IMG/VR virus record: IMGVR_UViG_3300047510_001154
Span: 1-39,874 of that record
DNA length: 39,874 bases
Strand: one strand, 5' to 3'
DNA from: a virus
Below the pieces are notes generated by a model. The model was not told where the DNA came from. It saw only the letters and a list, made by a program, of their open reading frames with translations, and searched no databases. This document shows, piece after piece, positions 6,618 to 15,317 of this stretch. The translations under genes were made by a program, and so were the position numbers. Numbering within the stretch: position 1 is the first letter of the stretch; each line of letters opens with the position of its first letter.

Positions 6618-7401
6618 TCTTGTAGGTGATACCTTTACTCATCTCACTGGTGGAAACAAAGGATACTCTGTCCATGGTAAAGTTTCCGAACATATTGAGT
6701 GGGTAAAGGATGGTGGAGAGGGTACATTCTACATTGATAGTACCCTTCCCTGGGCGTGGATTGAACCTAAACCAGGCCCAAAGTATGCTTGGTTGTTAGA
6801 ATCTAAGTATATTACCCCTCAGATTGTGGACTCTGTGAAGATGAATCCACAAAAATATATTGATGCGTTTGATCTGATCTTCACTCACAACCAAGAACTT
6901 CTGAATCTTCATCCAAAATTTAAGTGGGTTCCCGCCCAAGGATTCTGGATTAAAGAACCAAAGATCTATGAGAAATCTAAACTGATCTCGATGATCTCTT
7001 CTAATAAGAGAATGTGTCAAGGTCATATCGATCGTCTCCAGTGGGTAGAAGCAATCGGTGATCAAGTTGATCTTTATGGTAGAGGATTCCACGAAATTGA
7101 ATTCAAGGAAGAAGGTCTATGTGATTATATGTTCTCAGTAGCCATTGAGAATGGACAGTATCCAACATACTTCACAGAAAAACTTCTCGATTGTTTCGCA
7201 ACTGGCACTATTCCTGTTTATCTTGGTGCTCCTGACATTGGAAAGTATTTCAACATGGACGGAATCATTACCCTGTCGGAAGAATTTGTAGTCAGCGAAG
7301 ACCTGTATAAATCAAAAGAAGAAGCAATCAAAGATAATCTAGAGATTGCTAAAACAATGGAAGTTCTTGAAGACTTTATTTACACTACTTACTTGAAATA
7401 A
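6598..7401 (+). CDS. GT10-family (alpha-1,3-fucosyltransferase-like) glycosyltransferase
   Basis: 267 residues from ATG 6598 (20-bp overlap with the epimerase gene; codons further upstream only shadow it). The C-terminal block YFTEKLLDCFATGTIPVYLG with a following AP matches the GDP-fucose-binding motif of GT10 enzymes. The N-terminal half is a Rossmann-like domain with no signal peptide. It may use the GDP-hexose made by the upstream epimerase or host GDP-fucose; the acceptor is unknown. Confidence 0.72.
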   Translation: MQKLRLNLVGDTFTHLTGGNKGYSVHGKVSEHIEWVKDGGEGTFYIDSTLPWAWIEPKPGPKYAWLLESKYITPQIVDSVKMNPQKYIDAFDLIFTHNQELLNLHPKFKWVPAQGFWIKEPKIYEKSKLISMISSNKRMCQGHIDRLQWVEAIGDQVDLYGRGFHEIEFKEEGLCDYMFSVAIENGQYPTYFTEKLLDCFATGTIPVYLGAPDIGKYFNMDGIITLSEEFVVSEDLYKSKEEAIKDNLEIAKTMEVLEDFIYTTYLK

Positions 7402-7403
7402 CA

Positions 7404-8036
7404 ATGGGACAGATTAATCATCCTGTACAACTGAATAAATTGATCGAAGAATATGGCATCAAAAACTATGTGGAGACTGGTGTTGGTGATGGAACCAGCA
7501 TGGACATTGTTCTATTCACTGAACAGGTTGATAATCTGTATGGAATCGAGCTTGACAAAGAACTTTATTCCAATCTAAAGATTGCATACAAAGTTGCTTC
7601 GGATATGGTTCACCTCTATCAAGGTTACACTGTCGATAAGATGTCCGAAGTCATGGCAGATGTAGATGAAAAACCTACTCTGTTCTGGTTAGATGCTCAC
7701 TTCCCTGGTGCTGATTACAAGGGAGAAAGTTATGGTATTGAGAAAGATGATACCAAGCGTCTTCCTATGGAAACCGAACTTCGTATCATGGCTGAGAAGA
7801 GAGATCTTTCTAAAGATGTAATCATCATGGATGATCTTCGCATCTATGTTCATCGCGACTTTGAAGGTGGTTGTTGGGAAGGTAGAATTGAATATGGCGG
7901 CGATGGATATGACTTTGTAGAGGAGATCATTGGGGAAACTCATATCCTTGTTGAGCATCTCTCTGATCAGGGATACCTGCTTGCATTCCCAATTGGTTCA
8001 TCTGAAGAACAAATTCGTTCGGTGCTGCGAGTATGA
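7404..8036 (+). CDS. Putative SAM-dependent methyltransferase-like protein
   Basis: 210 residues. YVETGVGDGTS (22-32) resembles the SAM-binding motif I loop, YGIELD motif II, and TLFWLDAHFPG and DVIIMDDLR the later strands of a Rossmann-type methyltransferase. The FWLDAH form recalls FkbM-like or sugar-modifying enzymes. The gene begins 2 bp after the GT10 stop and overlaps the next gene by 4 bp. Acceptor unknown; O-methylation of a glycan is an inference from context. Confidence 0.55.
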   Translation: MGQINHPVQLNKLIEEYGIKNYVETGVGDGTSMDIVLFTEQVDNLYGIELDKELYSNLKIAYKVASDMVHLYQGYTVDKMSEVMADVDEKPTLFWLDAHFPGADYKGESYGIEKDDTKRLPMETELRIMAEKRDLSKDVIIMDDLRIYVHRDFEGGCWEGRIEYGGDGYDFVEEIIGETHILVEHLSDQGYLLAFPIGSSEEQIRSVLRV

Positions 8037-8746
8037 ACCTAGTTGTTCTTCAACAAGGAGGATTGGGGGACATCTTCTTCATTCAGAAACTTCTTAAAGA
8101 GTTTCATAAAAAGCATGAAGTGTATCATCCAGTCACGAAAGAGATGTGGGATGCTGGTTGTTGTCAACTGAAGACTCCAGTCAACACTGGTTGGAATCTT
8201 CAGATTCCCAGAACAGATGTATTTGCATATGATTGTAGCAATCAACCATTACCAAATGGTTCTGCTGATATCATGACTTCTAAGTATGCTGGTGCAAATC
8301 TTGATTGGTCTGACTGGGCTCAATACTTTTCTTATGAGAGGGACTATGAAAGAGAGTATGATCTCTTCAACAAACTAGGATTGAATGATGGGCAACCATA
8401 CATCTTTGCTAACTCCTGGTACAGTTTCAGGAAACCTCATCATGGTGTTCAACTAACCATTCCTGAGGATTATGATGGTAAGGTAATTTGGATGGATCCA
8501 AACCTGACAGAGAGAGTGTTTGACTGGTGCTCTGTCATCGAGAATGCAGAACAAATTCACATCGTTGATACTTGCCTAAATTATATTATAGACACGTTGA
8601 GCATTCAGGCTGACACACTTATTTGTCATCCAAGACACTACAAAAATACTGAAGAGTGTGTTGGGAAATTATTCAGTGCTCCTTGGCAATGGGTAGATTA
8701 TGATCGATGGTTGTGGCGTGAAAAAGTACCTCAGGAATTAGAATGA
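8033..8746 (+). CDS. GT-B-like putative glycosyltransferase, copy 1 of a tandem pair
   Basis: 237 residues. It opens with VVLQQGGLGDIFFIQK, like the GLGD N-terminal loop of heptosyltransferase-type GT-B enzymes. It shares LDWSDW, LGLND, FDWC.VIE and overall order with the following gene, so the two arose by duplication. The His/Asp set of typical heptosyltransferases is not obvious. ATGA coupling at both ends. The glycosyltransferase call is an inference from the GLGD motif and operon. Confidence 0.5.
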   Translation: MNLVVLQQGGLGDIFFIQKLLKEFHKKHEVYHPVTKEMWDAGCCQLKTPVNTGWNLQIPRTDVFAYDCSNQPLPNGSADIMTSKYAGANLDWSDWAQYFSYERDYEREYDLFNKLGLNDGQPYIFANSWYSFRKPHHGVQLTIPEDYDGKVIWMDPNLTERVFDWCSVIENAEQIHIVDTCLNYIIDTLSIQADTLICHPRHYKNTEECVGKLFSAPWQWVDYDRWLWREKVPQELE

Positions 8747-9501
8747 AAACAGCACTGATTTACCAACCATGTGGTTTGGGAGATATATTATTCCTTCAGA
8801 AGGTTGCGTACACTCTGAAGGAAGCAGACTATGAAGTCTGGTGGCCTGTGGTTCATGAGTTCAAGTGGTTATCTGAATACATTCCAGACTTTAACTTTGT
8901 CTCATGGAATGATGATGATAGTCCAGTAAACGGAAGCACACAACCTGTTCCTGAGTCTTGTCAGTTTCCGTATAGAGAAGAGTACGTTCATGGTGCTCCA
9001 TCTAAAATTACTGATGAATTATTTTTCTTCCAAGGATTTGGTGATTACAAACCTATCATGGCTGGAAAGTATGATCATGTGGGTCTTGATTGGTCTGATT
9101 GGAGAAACTATATTCTCTTCAATCGCAATCATGAAAAAGAAGACGAACTCTATTACAAAGTTTTAGGTCTTAACGATGATAGTACATATGTCCTAGTAAA
9201 TCGTTATTGGTGCACTAGACCAAAGATTGAAATCTGTGATAGAATATCTGTTAACCCAGATGATTATGGTGGTGCTCAAGTGGTAGAAACCAGACACATT
9301 CCTGGTTACACTTTGTTTGATTGGTGCAAAGTCATTGAGAAAGCAAGTGGATATAACTTTATTGAGACTGCATGGAACTACTTGTTTGAGAGTCCTCATC
9401 TGTTTGATAAAGTAAAAGACAAACCAATGCTCTTACACCACAGATGGGGTAACTGGTCAGAGGTACAATATTTGTTCAATCTTCCTTGGAAATACTTATG
9501 A
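8743..9501 (+). CDS. GT-B-like putative glycosyltransferase, copy 2 of a tandem pair
   Basis: 252 residues; MKTALIYQPCGLGDILFLQK matches the start of the previous protein, with shared LDWSDW, LGLND and FDWCKVIEKA. It is slightly longer in the middle (residues 60-110). The divergence is large enough that the copies probably have different acceptors or donors. ATGA overlaps couple it to both neighbours. Assignment rests on the same weak GLGD evidence. Confidence 0.5.
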   Translation: MKTALIYQPCGLGDILFLQKVAYTLKEADYEVWWPVVHEFKWLSEYIPDFNFVSWNDDDSPVNGSTQPVPESCQFPYREEYVHGAPSKITDELFFFQGFGDYKPIMAGKYDHVGLDWSDWRNYILFNRNHEKEDELYYKVLGLNDDSTYVLVNRYWCTRPKIEICDRISVNPDDYGGAQVVETRHIPGYTLFDWCKVIEKASGYNFIETAWNYLFESPHLFDKVKDKPMLLHHRWGNWSEVQYLFNLPWKYL

Positions 9502-9989
9502 TTCAAACTATCAATTATCGTGGAGTAGATTATCCCGCATTTCAAACTATTGGTAACGCCTCTCAGTTTGCGATTCCATTCGCGCAACAAGTTTGTTCTG
9601 GTGTTGGGTATGATGTGGGGTGTATGAAACAGGAATGGGCTTTTCCTGGTGCTCGTGCTGTTGACCTTGATTTTCCTGATGACTATCATGCTCTGAATCT
9701 TCCTGAGGAAGAACCTGATTATATTTTTTCTAGTCATTGTCTCGAACATACTGATGACTGGATTGAAGTCATGGATTATTGGTATGAGAGACTGAAAGAG
9801 GGTGGAACTTTATTCTTATATCTTCCAGATTTTAGTCAAATGTATTGGAGACCGTGGAATAATCGTAAGCACAAACATGCCTTCACCTCTGGAATTATTA
9901 GAGCATACATGATTGATCGTGGATATAAAAATGTATTTGTTTCTCAAACTGATCTGAACAATTCATTCATGGCCATGGGAGAAAAGTAA
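9498..9989 (+). CDS. Class I SAM methyltransferase (methyltransferase-11 type), short
   Basis: 163 residues from ATG 9498, whose last two bases begin the previous TGA. VGYDVGCMKQEW is a modified motif I, ARAVDLDF motif II, DYIFSSHCLEHTDDW motif IV, and LKEGGTLFLYLP the post-motif strand. It is shorter than typical (200-250), and motif I lacks the normal GxGxG, so binding may be weakened. A sugar or lipid methylation role is inferred from the operon. Confidence 0.6.
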   Translation: MIQTINYRGVDYPAFQTIGNASQFAIPFAQQVCSGVGYDVGCMKQEWAFPGARAVDLDFPDDYHALNLPEEEPDYIFSSHCLEHTDDWIEVMDYWYERLKEGGTLFLYLPDFSQMYWRPWNNRKHKHAFTSGIIRAYMIDRGYKNVFVSQTDLNNSFMAMGEK

Positions 9990-10474
9990 TGGGTAAGGTT
10001 GTATTTACCAACGGATGTTTCGACATTCTTCATCAAGGTCACTATGCTCTGTTTGAATATTGTAGAGAGTTAGCTGGAGAAGATGGCAAGGTTATTCTTG
10101 CACTTGATACTGATGAAAGAATTCGTCAAACAAAGGGAACTTATGTTCTTGGAAATGAAGATCCAATGAACCATGCTAGAAGACCTTACAACAATGAGAT
10201 TGAACGTCAAATTAATCTCACCCCACCACGGAAAAATCCTTTGAATAATGAACCGTTTGCAGACATTATTAGGTTTTTTAGTACAGACGAAGATTTAGTT
10301 AGACTTGTTGAACAAGTTAAACCTGATATAATGGTCAAGGGAACTGATTGGGAAGGTAAACACATTATCGGTAGTGAACATGCAAAAGAAGTCAAGTTCT
10401 TTAGGATTGTCGGAAATTTTTCAACGACTCGAATCCTTAAAAATATTGCTGATTGGGGAGAGATGCCAGGATGA
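9989..10474 (+). CDS. Cytidylyltransferase-like nucleotidyltransferase (HldE C-terminal domain type)
   Basis: 161 residues. FTNGCFDILHQGHYALFEY carries the H-x-G-H nucleotidyl-transfer motif, LALDTDERIRQTKG follows, and FSTTRIL stands where the ISTT motif of the family lies. In HldE/RfaE this domain activates heptose-1-phosphate with ATP. Here it is a separate gene placed before the kinase, the reverse of the fused bacterial order. The Gly/Asn/Pro-rich insert around residues 55-85 looks longer than usual. Confidence 0.72.
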   Translation: MGKVVFTNGCFDILHQGHYALFEYCRELAGEDGKVILALDTDERIRQTKGTYVLGNEDPMNHARRPYNNEIERQINLTPPRKNPLNNEPFADIIRFFSTDEDLVRLVEQVKPDIMVKGTDWEGKHIIGSEHAKEVKFFRIVGNFSTTRILKNIADWGEMPG

Positions 10475-11210
10475 GTATCATTACGGGACGGTGAACAGGA
10501 TTAGTCCTGAGGCACCTGTTCCCGTATTTGATTATGAACGTACCGAGGTTAAACCTGGTATGGCTGGCAACGTTTATCATAACCTTCTTTCGTTTGGGTG
10601 TGAAGTTGATTTCATAACAAACGATGAAGGTGATTTTATTAAGAGGAGATTCGTTGATTCTAGATTAAGTCAACAACTTCTTCGTGAGGATATCGGTCAT
10701 GGCGTAGATGCTTTACCAATCTCTAGCATACCTGATCTTTCTAAGTATGATGCTATTGTTTTTTCAGACTATGCGAAAGGACTGATTAGTTGGGACTTCG
10801 CAAATAAAGTGTGCAGGCAGACAAAATCTCCCATCTTTGTTGATTCTAAACAAATTGATTTGTCCTGCTATCCCAACTCTGTGATTAAAATCAATCAAAA
10901 AGAAATTGATCAAGGCCCTTGTTTTGCTCAACCCTATGAATTGATTATCACGAAAGCAAAGGATGGTGCGGTATGGAGAGATCGTGAGTATAAAGCACCG
11001 CCAGTAAGTGTCTATGATGTTAGTGGAGCTGGAGATGTATTTCATGCTACTCTGTCAGTCATAACAACAGTAACTGGAAATCTTGAGACTGGAATTAAGT
11101 GTGCTGTTAAACTAGCAACAAAGTCTGTAGAACACGTCGGAACTTATTGTATAACTAAAGAAGATATCATGGAGGTGTTAAGTGAAAGTTTTGAACTTTC
11201 TGAGGCCTGA
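10380..11210 (+). CDS. PfkB-family sugar kinase (HldE N-terminal domain type)
   Basis: 276 residues from ATG 10380; GTG 10374 and TTG 10446 are alternatives. RISPEAPVPVF and PGMAGNVYHNLLSFG match the heptose-7-phosphate kinase half of HldE. DYAKGLIS and DVSGAGDVFHATL supply the kinase core with the catalytic Asp of GAGD. It is somewhat shorter than bacterial HldE1 (~318), mainly between the substrate loop and QQLLRED. Homology begins at LESLKILLIGERCQDEYHYG, which is still inside the previous gene, so about 95 bp appear to code in two frames. Confidence 0.72.
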   Translation: MQKKSSSLGLSEIFQRLESLKILLIGERCQDEYHYGTVNRISPEAPVPVFDYERTEVKPGMAGNVYHNLLSFGCEVDFITNDEGDFIKRRFVDSRLSQQLLREDIGHGVDALPISSIPDLSKYDAIVFSDYAKGLISWDFANKVCRQTKSPIFVDSKQIDLSCYPNSVIKINQKEIDQGPCFAQPYELIITKAKDGAVWRDREYKAPPVSVYDVSGAGDVFHATLSVITTVTGNLETGIKCAVKLATKSVEHVGTYCITKEDIMEVLSESFELSEA

Positions 11211-12060
11211 GAACGGTCTAACAGAAGATCCCCTTTATTATTTGGGATTTGAAAAGTATGAAGAGGTTGCTAGAGATTGTTATCTCTTCATGGCTGACTT
11301 CTATGGTGATCTTTATTCTGGAAGGTACGATGATAAGGAGAAGGTTGTTCTTACATTAGAAGAACCTAACTTCTGTGTTGCTGGTGGTGACAAGGAAAGA
11401 CTGCATGAAGTAGCGGATAAAATTCTCACCATCTGTCCGTACACTGCAGAACTATTTGATAATAGAGAGTTTGTTTTCTTTCCTTTCGGTGAGGATTGGA
11501 TTCCTCCTTCAATGGAAAAGACCATTGATGTTTCTTACTTCGGTAGTTTCCCTAAGGCTATTCCTTGGGAAAGTTATATGAGGAACGTAGTTTCCAAATA
11601 TGACTTTAGGTTTGGGCATTATAGTATGGGCAATGTTCCTCGTTGTTCTTACAGAGATAAGATGATAATGCTTGCTCAAAGTAAGGTTGCGATTGTGCAC
11701 GGTCTGTGTAATATCAATCCAGAAACTGAAGAGCGTTATCTTAATTTCCCTAAAGGTAGAGAGAATAAAGCATTCAGTCACCTGAAAGATGGTATTGCAC
11801 CTCAGATTAAATCTAGAATGTTTGAGGCCGCATTCTCTAAGTGTGTAATTCTTTGTCAAAGAGATCCTTGGAATCCAATTGAGTACTTCTTTGAACCAGA
11901 GAAAGAATTCATTTACTTCTCTGATGAAGCAGACTTGGAAAAGAAACTGGATCACATCATTAATAACTTCTCTGAATTTGACAACATGAGAGAATCCGCT
12001 TATAATAGGGCAGTGGAAAACTATACAACCAAGTCCTTCGTAAAAAATTATCTTCTGTGA
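11182..12060 (+). CDS. Glycosyltransferase, family-1-like C-terminal domain
   Basis: 292 residues from GTG 11182, supported by GGAGG at 11171-11175. PQIKSRMFEAAFSKCVILCQ, then FFEPEKEFIYF and a C-terminal AVENYTTKSF, match the Glyco_trans_1_2 (CgeB-like) nucleotide-sugar-binding domain. The N-terminal half contains VSYFGSF and a string of aromatic residues. It overlaps the kinase gene by 29 bp. Donor and acceptor unknown. Confidence 0.62.
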   Translation: MKVLNFLRPENGLTEDPLYYLGFEKYEEVARDCYLFMADFYGDLYSGRYDDKEKVVLTLEEPNFCVAGGDKERLHEVADKILTICPYTAELFDNREFVFFPFGEDWIPPSMEKTIDVSYFGSFPKAIPWESYMRNVVSKYDFRFGHYSMGNVPRCSYRDKMIMLAQSKVAIVHGLCNINPETEERYLNFPKGRENKAFSHLKDGIAPQIKSRMFEAAFSKCVILCQRDPWNPIEYFFEPEKEFIYFSDEADLEKKLDHIINNFSEFDNMRESAYNRAVENYTTKSFVKNYLL

Positions 12061-12986
12061 TGTCTAAAAAGTTTGTTGTAACTACAACGATCAATCCAGT
12101 CCAAGAAGCCACTGCACGTTATGCTGCAATGCGCGATTGGACTTTGATTGTTGTTGGAGATAAAAAAACTCCTCATAAAGAGTATGAAGATCTGAATTGC
12201 ATTTATCTGCATCCAGATTATCAGCATTCAGAGTATCGTCTTGTAAGCGATGCTATTGGATGGGGTTCTATTCAACGTCGCAACATTGGTTTCCTTGAAG
12301 CATATAAACTTGGAGCCGAAGTTGTAGCAACCGTTGATGATGATAACATTCCATATGTTGACTGGGGTAAAGATCTATTGGTTGGAAAGACCGTAGAGTG
12401 TGATCTTTGGGAACCAGAGGCAGATGTCTTTGATCCTCTGTCAGTGACTAATAGTAATAGTGTATGGCATAGGGGATATCCAATTGAACTTGTTCCTGAG
12501 CGACATAGAGTTCAGTATAAAGGAAAGACACTGCGTAAAGTTCTGGTGCAAGCAGATTTGTGGGATGGTGATCCTGACATCGATGCCATGGCTAGACTAT
12601 CTCAGAAACCATGTGTTAAGTTTGATGAGATCACTGGGCCTTATTGTTCAAATAAAATCTCTCCGTTTAACAGTCAGAACACTTTCTTGCATAGAGATGT
12701 TCTTCCTTTCTATGCAGTGCTTCCTCACATTGGTAGAATGGATGATATCTGGGGATCTTATATCCTTCAGTATTTGATTCCCAATTGCGTTGTCTATAAC
12801 AAAGCATCTGTTTATCAGGACAGAAATGTTCAAGATCTTGTTACTAATCTTGAGAATGAGATCATTGGTTATCGTTTGACTTATAAGATGTTGCATGATA
12901 TGGATCACTACGGTGAGTATCTGACTGACCATGCAAAGATGTTCTGGTTCCAATATAGGAAGGCTTATGAAAACCTATGTGATTGA
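12060..12986 (+). CDS. GT-A-type glycosyltransferase-like, DUF288/STELLO-like
   Basis: 308 residues. TTTINPVQEAT, WTLIVVGDKKTPHKEY, RRNIGFLEAYKLGAEVV and ATVDDDN match the pattern of the DUF288/STELLO group, and more distantly the UDP-arabinopyranose mutase-like GT75 group. DDD is the metal/nucleotide-sugar motif. GRMDDIWGSYILQ would be the later catalytic block. TGATG coupling with the previous gene; a GTG three bases earlier is the alternative start. Confidence 0.58.
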   Translation: MSKKFVVTTTINPVQEATARYAAMRDWTLIVVGDKKTPHKEYEDLNCIYLHPDYQHSEYRLVSDAIGWGSIQRRNIGFLEAYKLGAEVVATVDDDNIPYVDWGKDLLVGKTVECDLWEPEADVFDPLSVTNSNSVWHRGYPIELVPERHRVQYKGKTLRKVLVQADLWDGDPDIDAMARLSQKPCVKFDEITGPYCSNKISPFNSQNTFLHRDVLPFYAVLPHIGRMDDIWGSYILQYLIPNCVVYNKASVYQDRNVQDLVTNLENEIIGYRLTYKMLHDMDHYGEYLTDHAKMFWFQYRKAYENLCD

Positions 12987-13296
12987 TATTGACGGAACTA
13001 TTTGTAATAATACTTTCGGTGACTACGAAAGCGCAATTCCTTTTGAGGATCGGATTGCACATCTAAATAAATTATACGACGAGGGCAACACTATCATATA
13101 TCTCACCGCCAGAGGTATGGGTAGACATAAAAACTCTCGTATGCTGGCACATCAGAACTTCTTTGACCTTACATATAACCAGTTACAGTCTTGGGGTTGT
13201 AAGTTTCATGAATTACATTTGGGTAAACCAGCAGGAGATGTATATGTAGACGACAAAGGAGTGTTTTCAGATGAGTTTTTCGTGCATGAAAAATAA
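12967..13296 (+). CDS. HAD-superfamily phosphatase, small
   Basis: 109 residues from ATG 12967 (20-bp overlap). DIDGTICNN gives D7-x-D9, IIYLTARG motif II, and LGKPAGDVYVDDKG the Lys and acidic motif III. No cap domain, as in capsule/LPS phosphatases of the HAD family. In the operon it could supply the phosphatase step (GmhB-like) between the sugar kinase and the nucleotidyltransferase; that link is inference. Confidence 0.75.
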   Translation: MKTYVIDIDGTICNNTFGDYESAIPFEDRIAHLNKLYDEGNTIIYLTARGMGRHKNSRMLAHQNFFDLTYNQLQSWGCKFHELHLGKPAGDVYVDDKGVFSDEFFVHEK

Positions 13297-13651
13297 GGCC
13301 GCCGAACCAATTAAGGTTGTCTCTAAAGGATGGGGACACGAGAAGTGGATTGTAAATTGCCCAGAGTATTGTGGCAAACTCCTTTACTTTATCAAGGGTA
13401 AAAAGTGCTCCTGGCACTACCATGAAAAGAAAGATGAAGTATTCTATGTTCACTCTGGTAGACTTGTTGTATACTATAGTGAAGATGATGATTTTGGATC
13501 TGCGGCTAGACTTGAACTAAATCCTGGTGATAAGTTTCATGTTCCTACTGGTCTCAGACACCAGATGAAAGCACTGGAAGACACCGTTATGTTTGAGTTT
13601 TCTACGGAACACTTTGATGAAGACAGTTACAGAGTTAACAAGGGGGATTGA
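13271..13651 (+). CDS. Cupin, mannose-6-phosphate isomerase type II-like
   Basis: 126 residues. SKGWGHEKWIVN, KKCSWHYHEKKDEVFYVHSG with the metal-binding H-x-H...E, and LNPGDKFHVPTGLRHQMKA form both cupin motifs. Start 13271 is preferred over 13286 because AAAGGAG sits 9 bp upstream. Possible isomerisation or binding of a sugar phosphate; it could feed mannose-6-P toward GDP-mannose, the likely substrate of the first gene, but that step is not demonstrated. Confidence 0.72.
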   Translation: MSFSCMKNKAAEPIKVVSKGWGHEKWIVNCPEYCGKLLYFIKGKKCSWHYHEKKDEVFYVHSGRLVVYYSEDDDFGSAARLELNPGDKFHVPTGLRHQMKALEDTVMFEFSTEHFDEDSYRVNKGD

Positions 13652-14496
13652 TGACACTTTCATATAATGCTTTAGGATCTAACGGGCGACTTGGTAATCA
13701 AATGTTTCAGTATGCAGCCCTTCGTGGCATTGCTGCATATCATGGATATGATTTTTTAGTTCCCCCTGATGACAATTATGGTAGATCTAACTATGGTCTA
13801 TTTGATTGTTTCAAAATGACTGGTGTTGAGAGAAAGAATAAAGGATACTTCAACACTCCGAGAAATCTAGCTACTGGTCAGTTTCATTTCAGTGAAGACT
13901 TTATGAAGTCTTGCCCTGATGATTCTAACCTGCATGACTACTTTCAATCTGAGAAGTGGTTTAAGCATATTGAAGATGTTATTCGTGAAGATTATACTTT
14001 TATCGATGACATTCTTGAATCATGTCAAGAAGTAATTGCCGAGTTTCATAATCCAATCTTTATGCATGTGAGACGGGGAGATTATATTAATCAACCTCAG
14101 TATCACCCCTTTACTGGAATTGAATACTATCAAAGAGCAAGAATGTTCTTCCCAGAAGATGTTCAAGTCTTAGTATTCTCTGATGATCTTGAGTGGTGCA
14201 GACATCAAGAATTTTTCCAAGGAGATGAATATTTCATCTCTGATTTTGATACTAGATATACACAGACAGCAGATACAAATGATGGGCCTGAGCAATCTCT
14301 TGTTCCTTATTATGATCTCTGTATGATGTCTCTATGTAAGGGTGGAGTCATCGCCAACAGTTCTATGAGTTGGTGGGGAGCCTGGTTAATTAAAGATCCA
14401 GAGTATCCTATCGTTGCTCCTAAGAGATGGTTTGGTGAGGCATATGCCGATTATGACATGAGTGATTTGCTCCCAGAAAAATGGATTGAGGTTTGA
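13651..14496 (+). CDS. GT11-family (alpha-1,2-fucosyltransferase-like), copy 1
   Basis: 281 residues. NGRLGNQMFQYAALRG is the N-terminal hallmark, MHVRRGDYINQ the GDP-fucose-binding H-x-R-R-x-D motif, and NSSMSWWGAWL the C-terminal motif. AGGGGG precedes the start. TGATG coupling with the cupin gene and again with the next gene. The enzyme would transfer a 6-deoxyhexose or GDP-hexose to a glycan. Confidence 0.82.
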   Translation: MTLSYNALGSNGRLGNQMFQYAALRGIAAYHGYDFLVPPDDNYGRSNYGLFDCFKMTGVERKNKGYFNTPRNLATGQFHFSEDFMKSCPDDSNLHDYFQSEKWFKHIEDVIREDYTFIDDILESCQEVIAEFHNPIFMHVRRGDYINQPQYHPFTGIEYYQRARMFFPEDVQVLVFSDDLEWCRHQEFFQGDEYFISDFDTRYTQTADTNDGPEQSLVPYYDLCMMSLCKGGVIANSSMSWWGAWLIKDPEYPIVAPKRWFGEAYADYDMSDLLPEKWIEV

Positions 14497-15317
14497 TGGA
14501 TTTAACGTATATCATGCCGGTCAGGATTGAATCCGCTGACCGCTTAAGGAATGTAATTACATCTGTAACGTATCTTCTGAAGACCTTACCTGATGCAAAG
14601 GTAATCGTCAAAGAAGTGGATAAGGAAAGTGTATTTGCTCAGCAAGCACTTCCTGTCATTGAAAAGTATGTTGATAAGACCAAAGCAAATCTTCTTCATG
14701 TATTTGAGAAGAGTGACTCTGATCTATTTCATAAGACTCGCATTCTCAATGACCTGATTGAGATGGCTCCTACAAACATCATCTGCAGTCATGATGTTGA
14801 TGTGGTTTATCCGCTCAAGAGTCACATCATGGCATATGAAGTGATTAAGAGTGGGAATTGTGATGTCGTCTATCCCTATGGATGTGGAGTCTATCAATAT
14901 CAGGTTACATATCCACAGAACATCTATGAGAAGTTCATAGCAAGTGATTTTGATATTAGGGTCTTTGAGAATCACATGCGTACAGAGTCCTCTACAATTG
15001 GGTGGACTCAGTTCTACCGTAGAAAGACTGCTATTCAAGCAGGTTGGTGGAACGAAAACTTCTTGTCTTGGGGTGCTGAGGACTGTGAGTTCTACTATAG
15101 AATGAACGCTCTTGGGTATAAGGTAAGTAGAGTTGAAGGGCCTATCTGGCACTTAGAGCATGGTAGAACTCATAACTCTCACTACCACAATCCTAAGTTC
15201 ATGGAGAACCATCAGTTGTGGCAACACATTCGTACATGGGATAAAGATCAACTGCTGAAGTATTATCGCAGTCAAGCATATGTGAAACAGAGGTTTGAGA
15301 AAAATGTTAGCCGTTAA
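14496..15317 (+). CDS. GT-A glycosyltransferase with galactosyltransferase-like C-terminal block
   Basis: 273 residues. YIMPVRIESADRLRNVITSV is the GT2-type start, ICSHDVDVVYP carries the DxD metal motif, and FLSWGAEDCEFYYRMNALGY matches the GT7C/GT27-type W-G-x-E-D-x-E/D block. It lies between the two GT11 genes, which suggests ordered assembly of one oligosaccharide. Confidence 0.72.
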   Translation: MDLTYIMPVRIESADRLRNVITSVTYLLKTLPDAKVIVKEVDKESVFAQQALPVIEKYVDKTKANLLHVFEKSDSDLFHKTRILNDLIEMAPTNIICSHDVDVVYPLKSHIMAYEVIKSGNCDVVYPYGCGVYQYQVTYPQNIYEKFIASDFDIRVFENHMRTESSTIGWTQFYRRKTAIQAGWWNENFLSWGAEDCEFYYRMNALGYKVSRVEGPIWHLEHGRTHNSHYHNPKFMENHQLWQHIRTWDKDQLLKYYRSQAYVKQRFEKNVSR

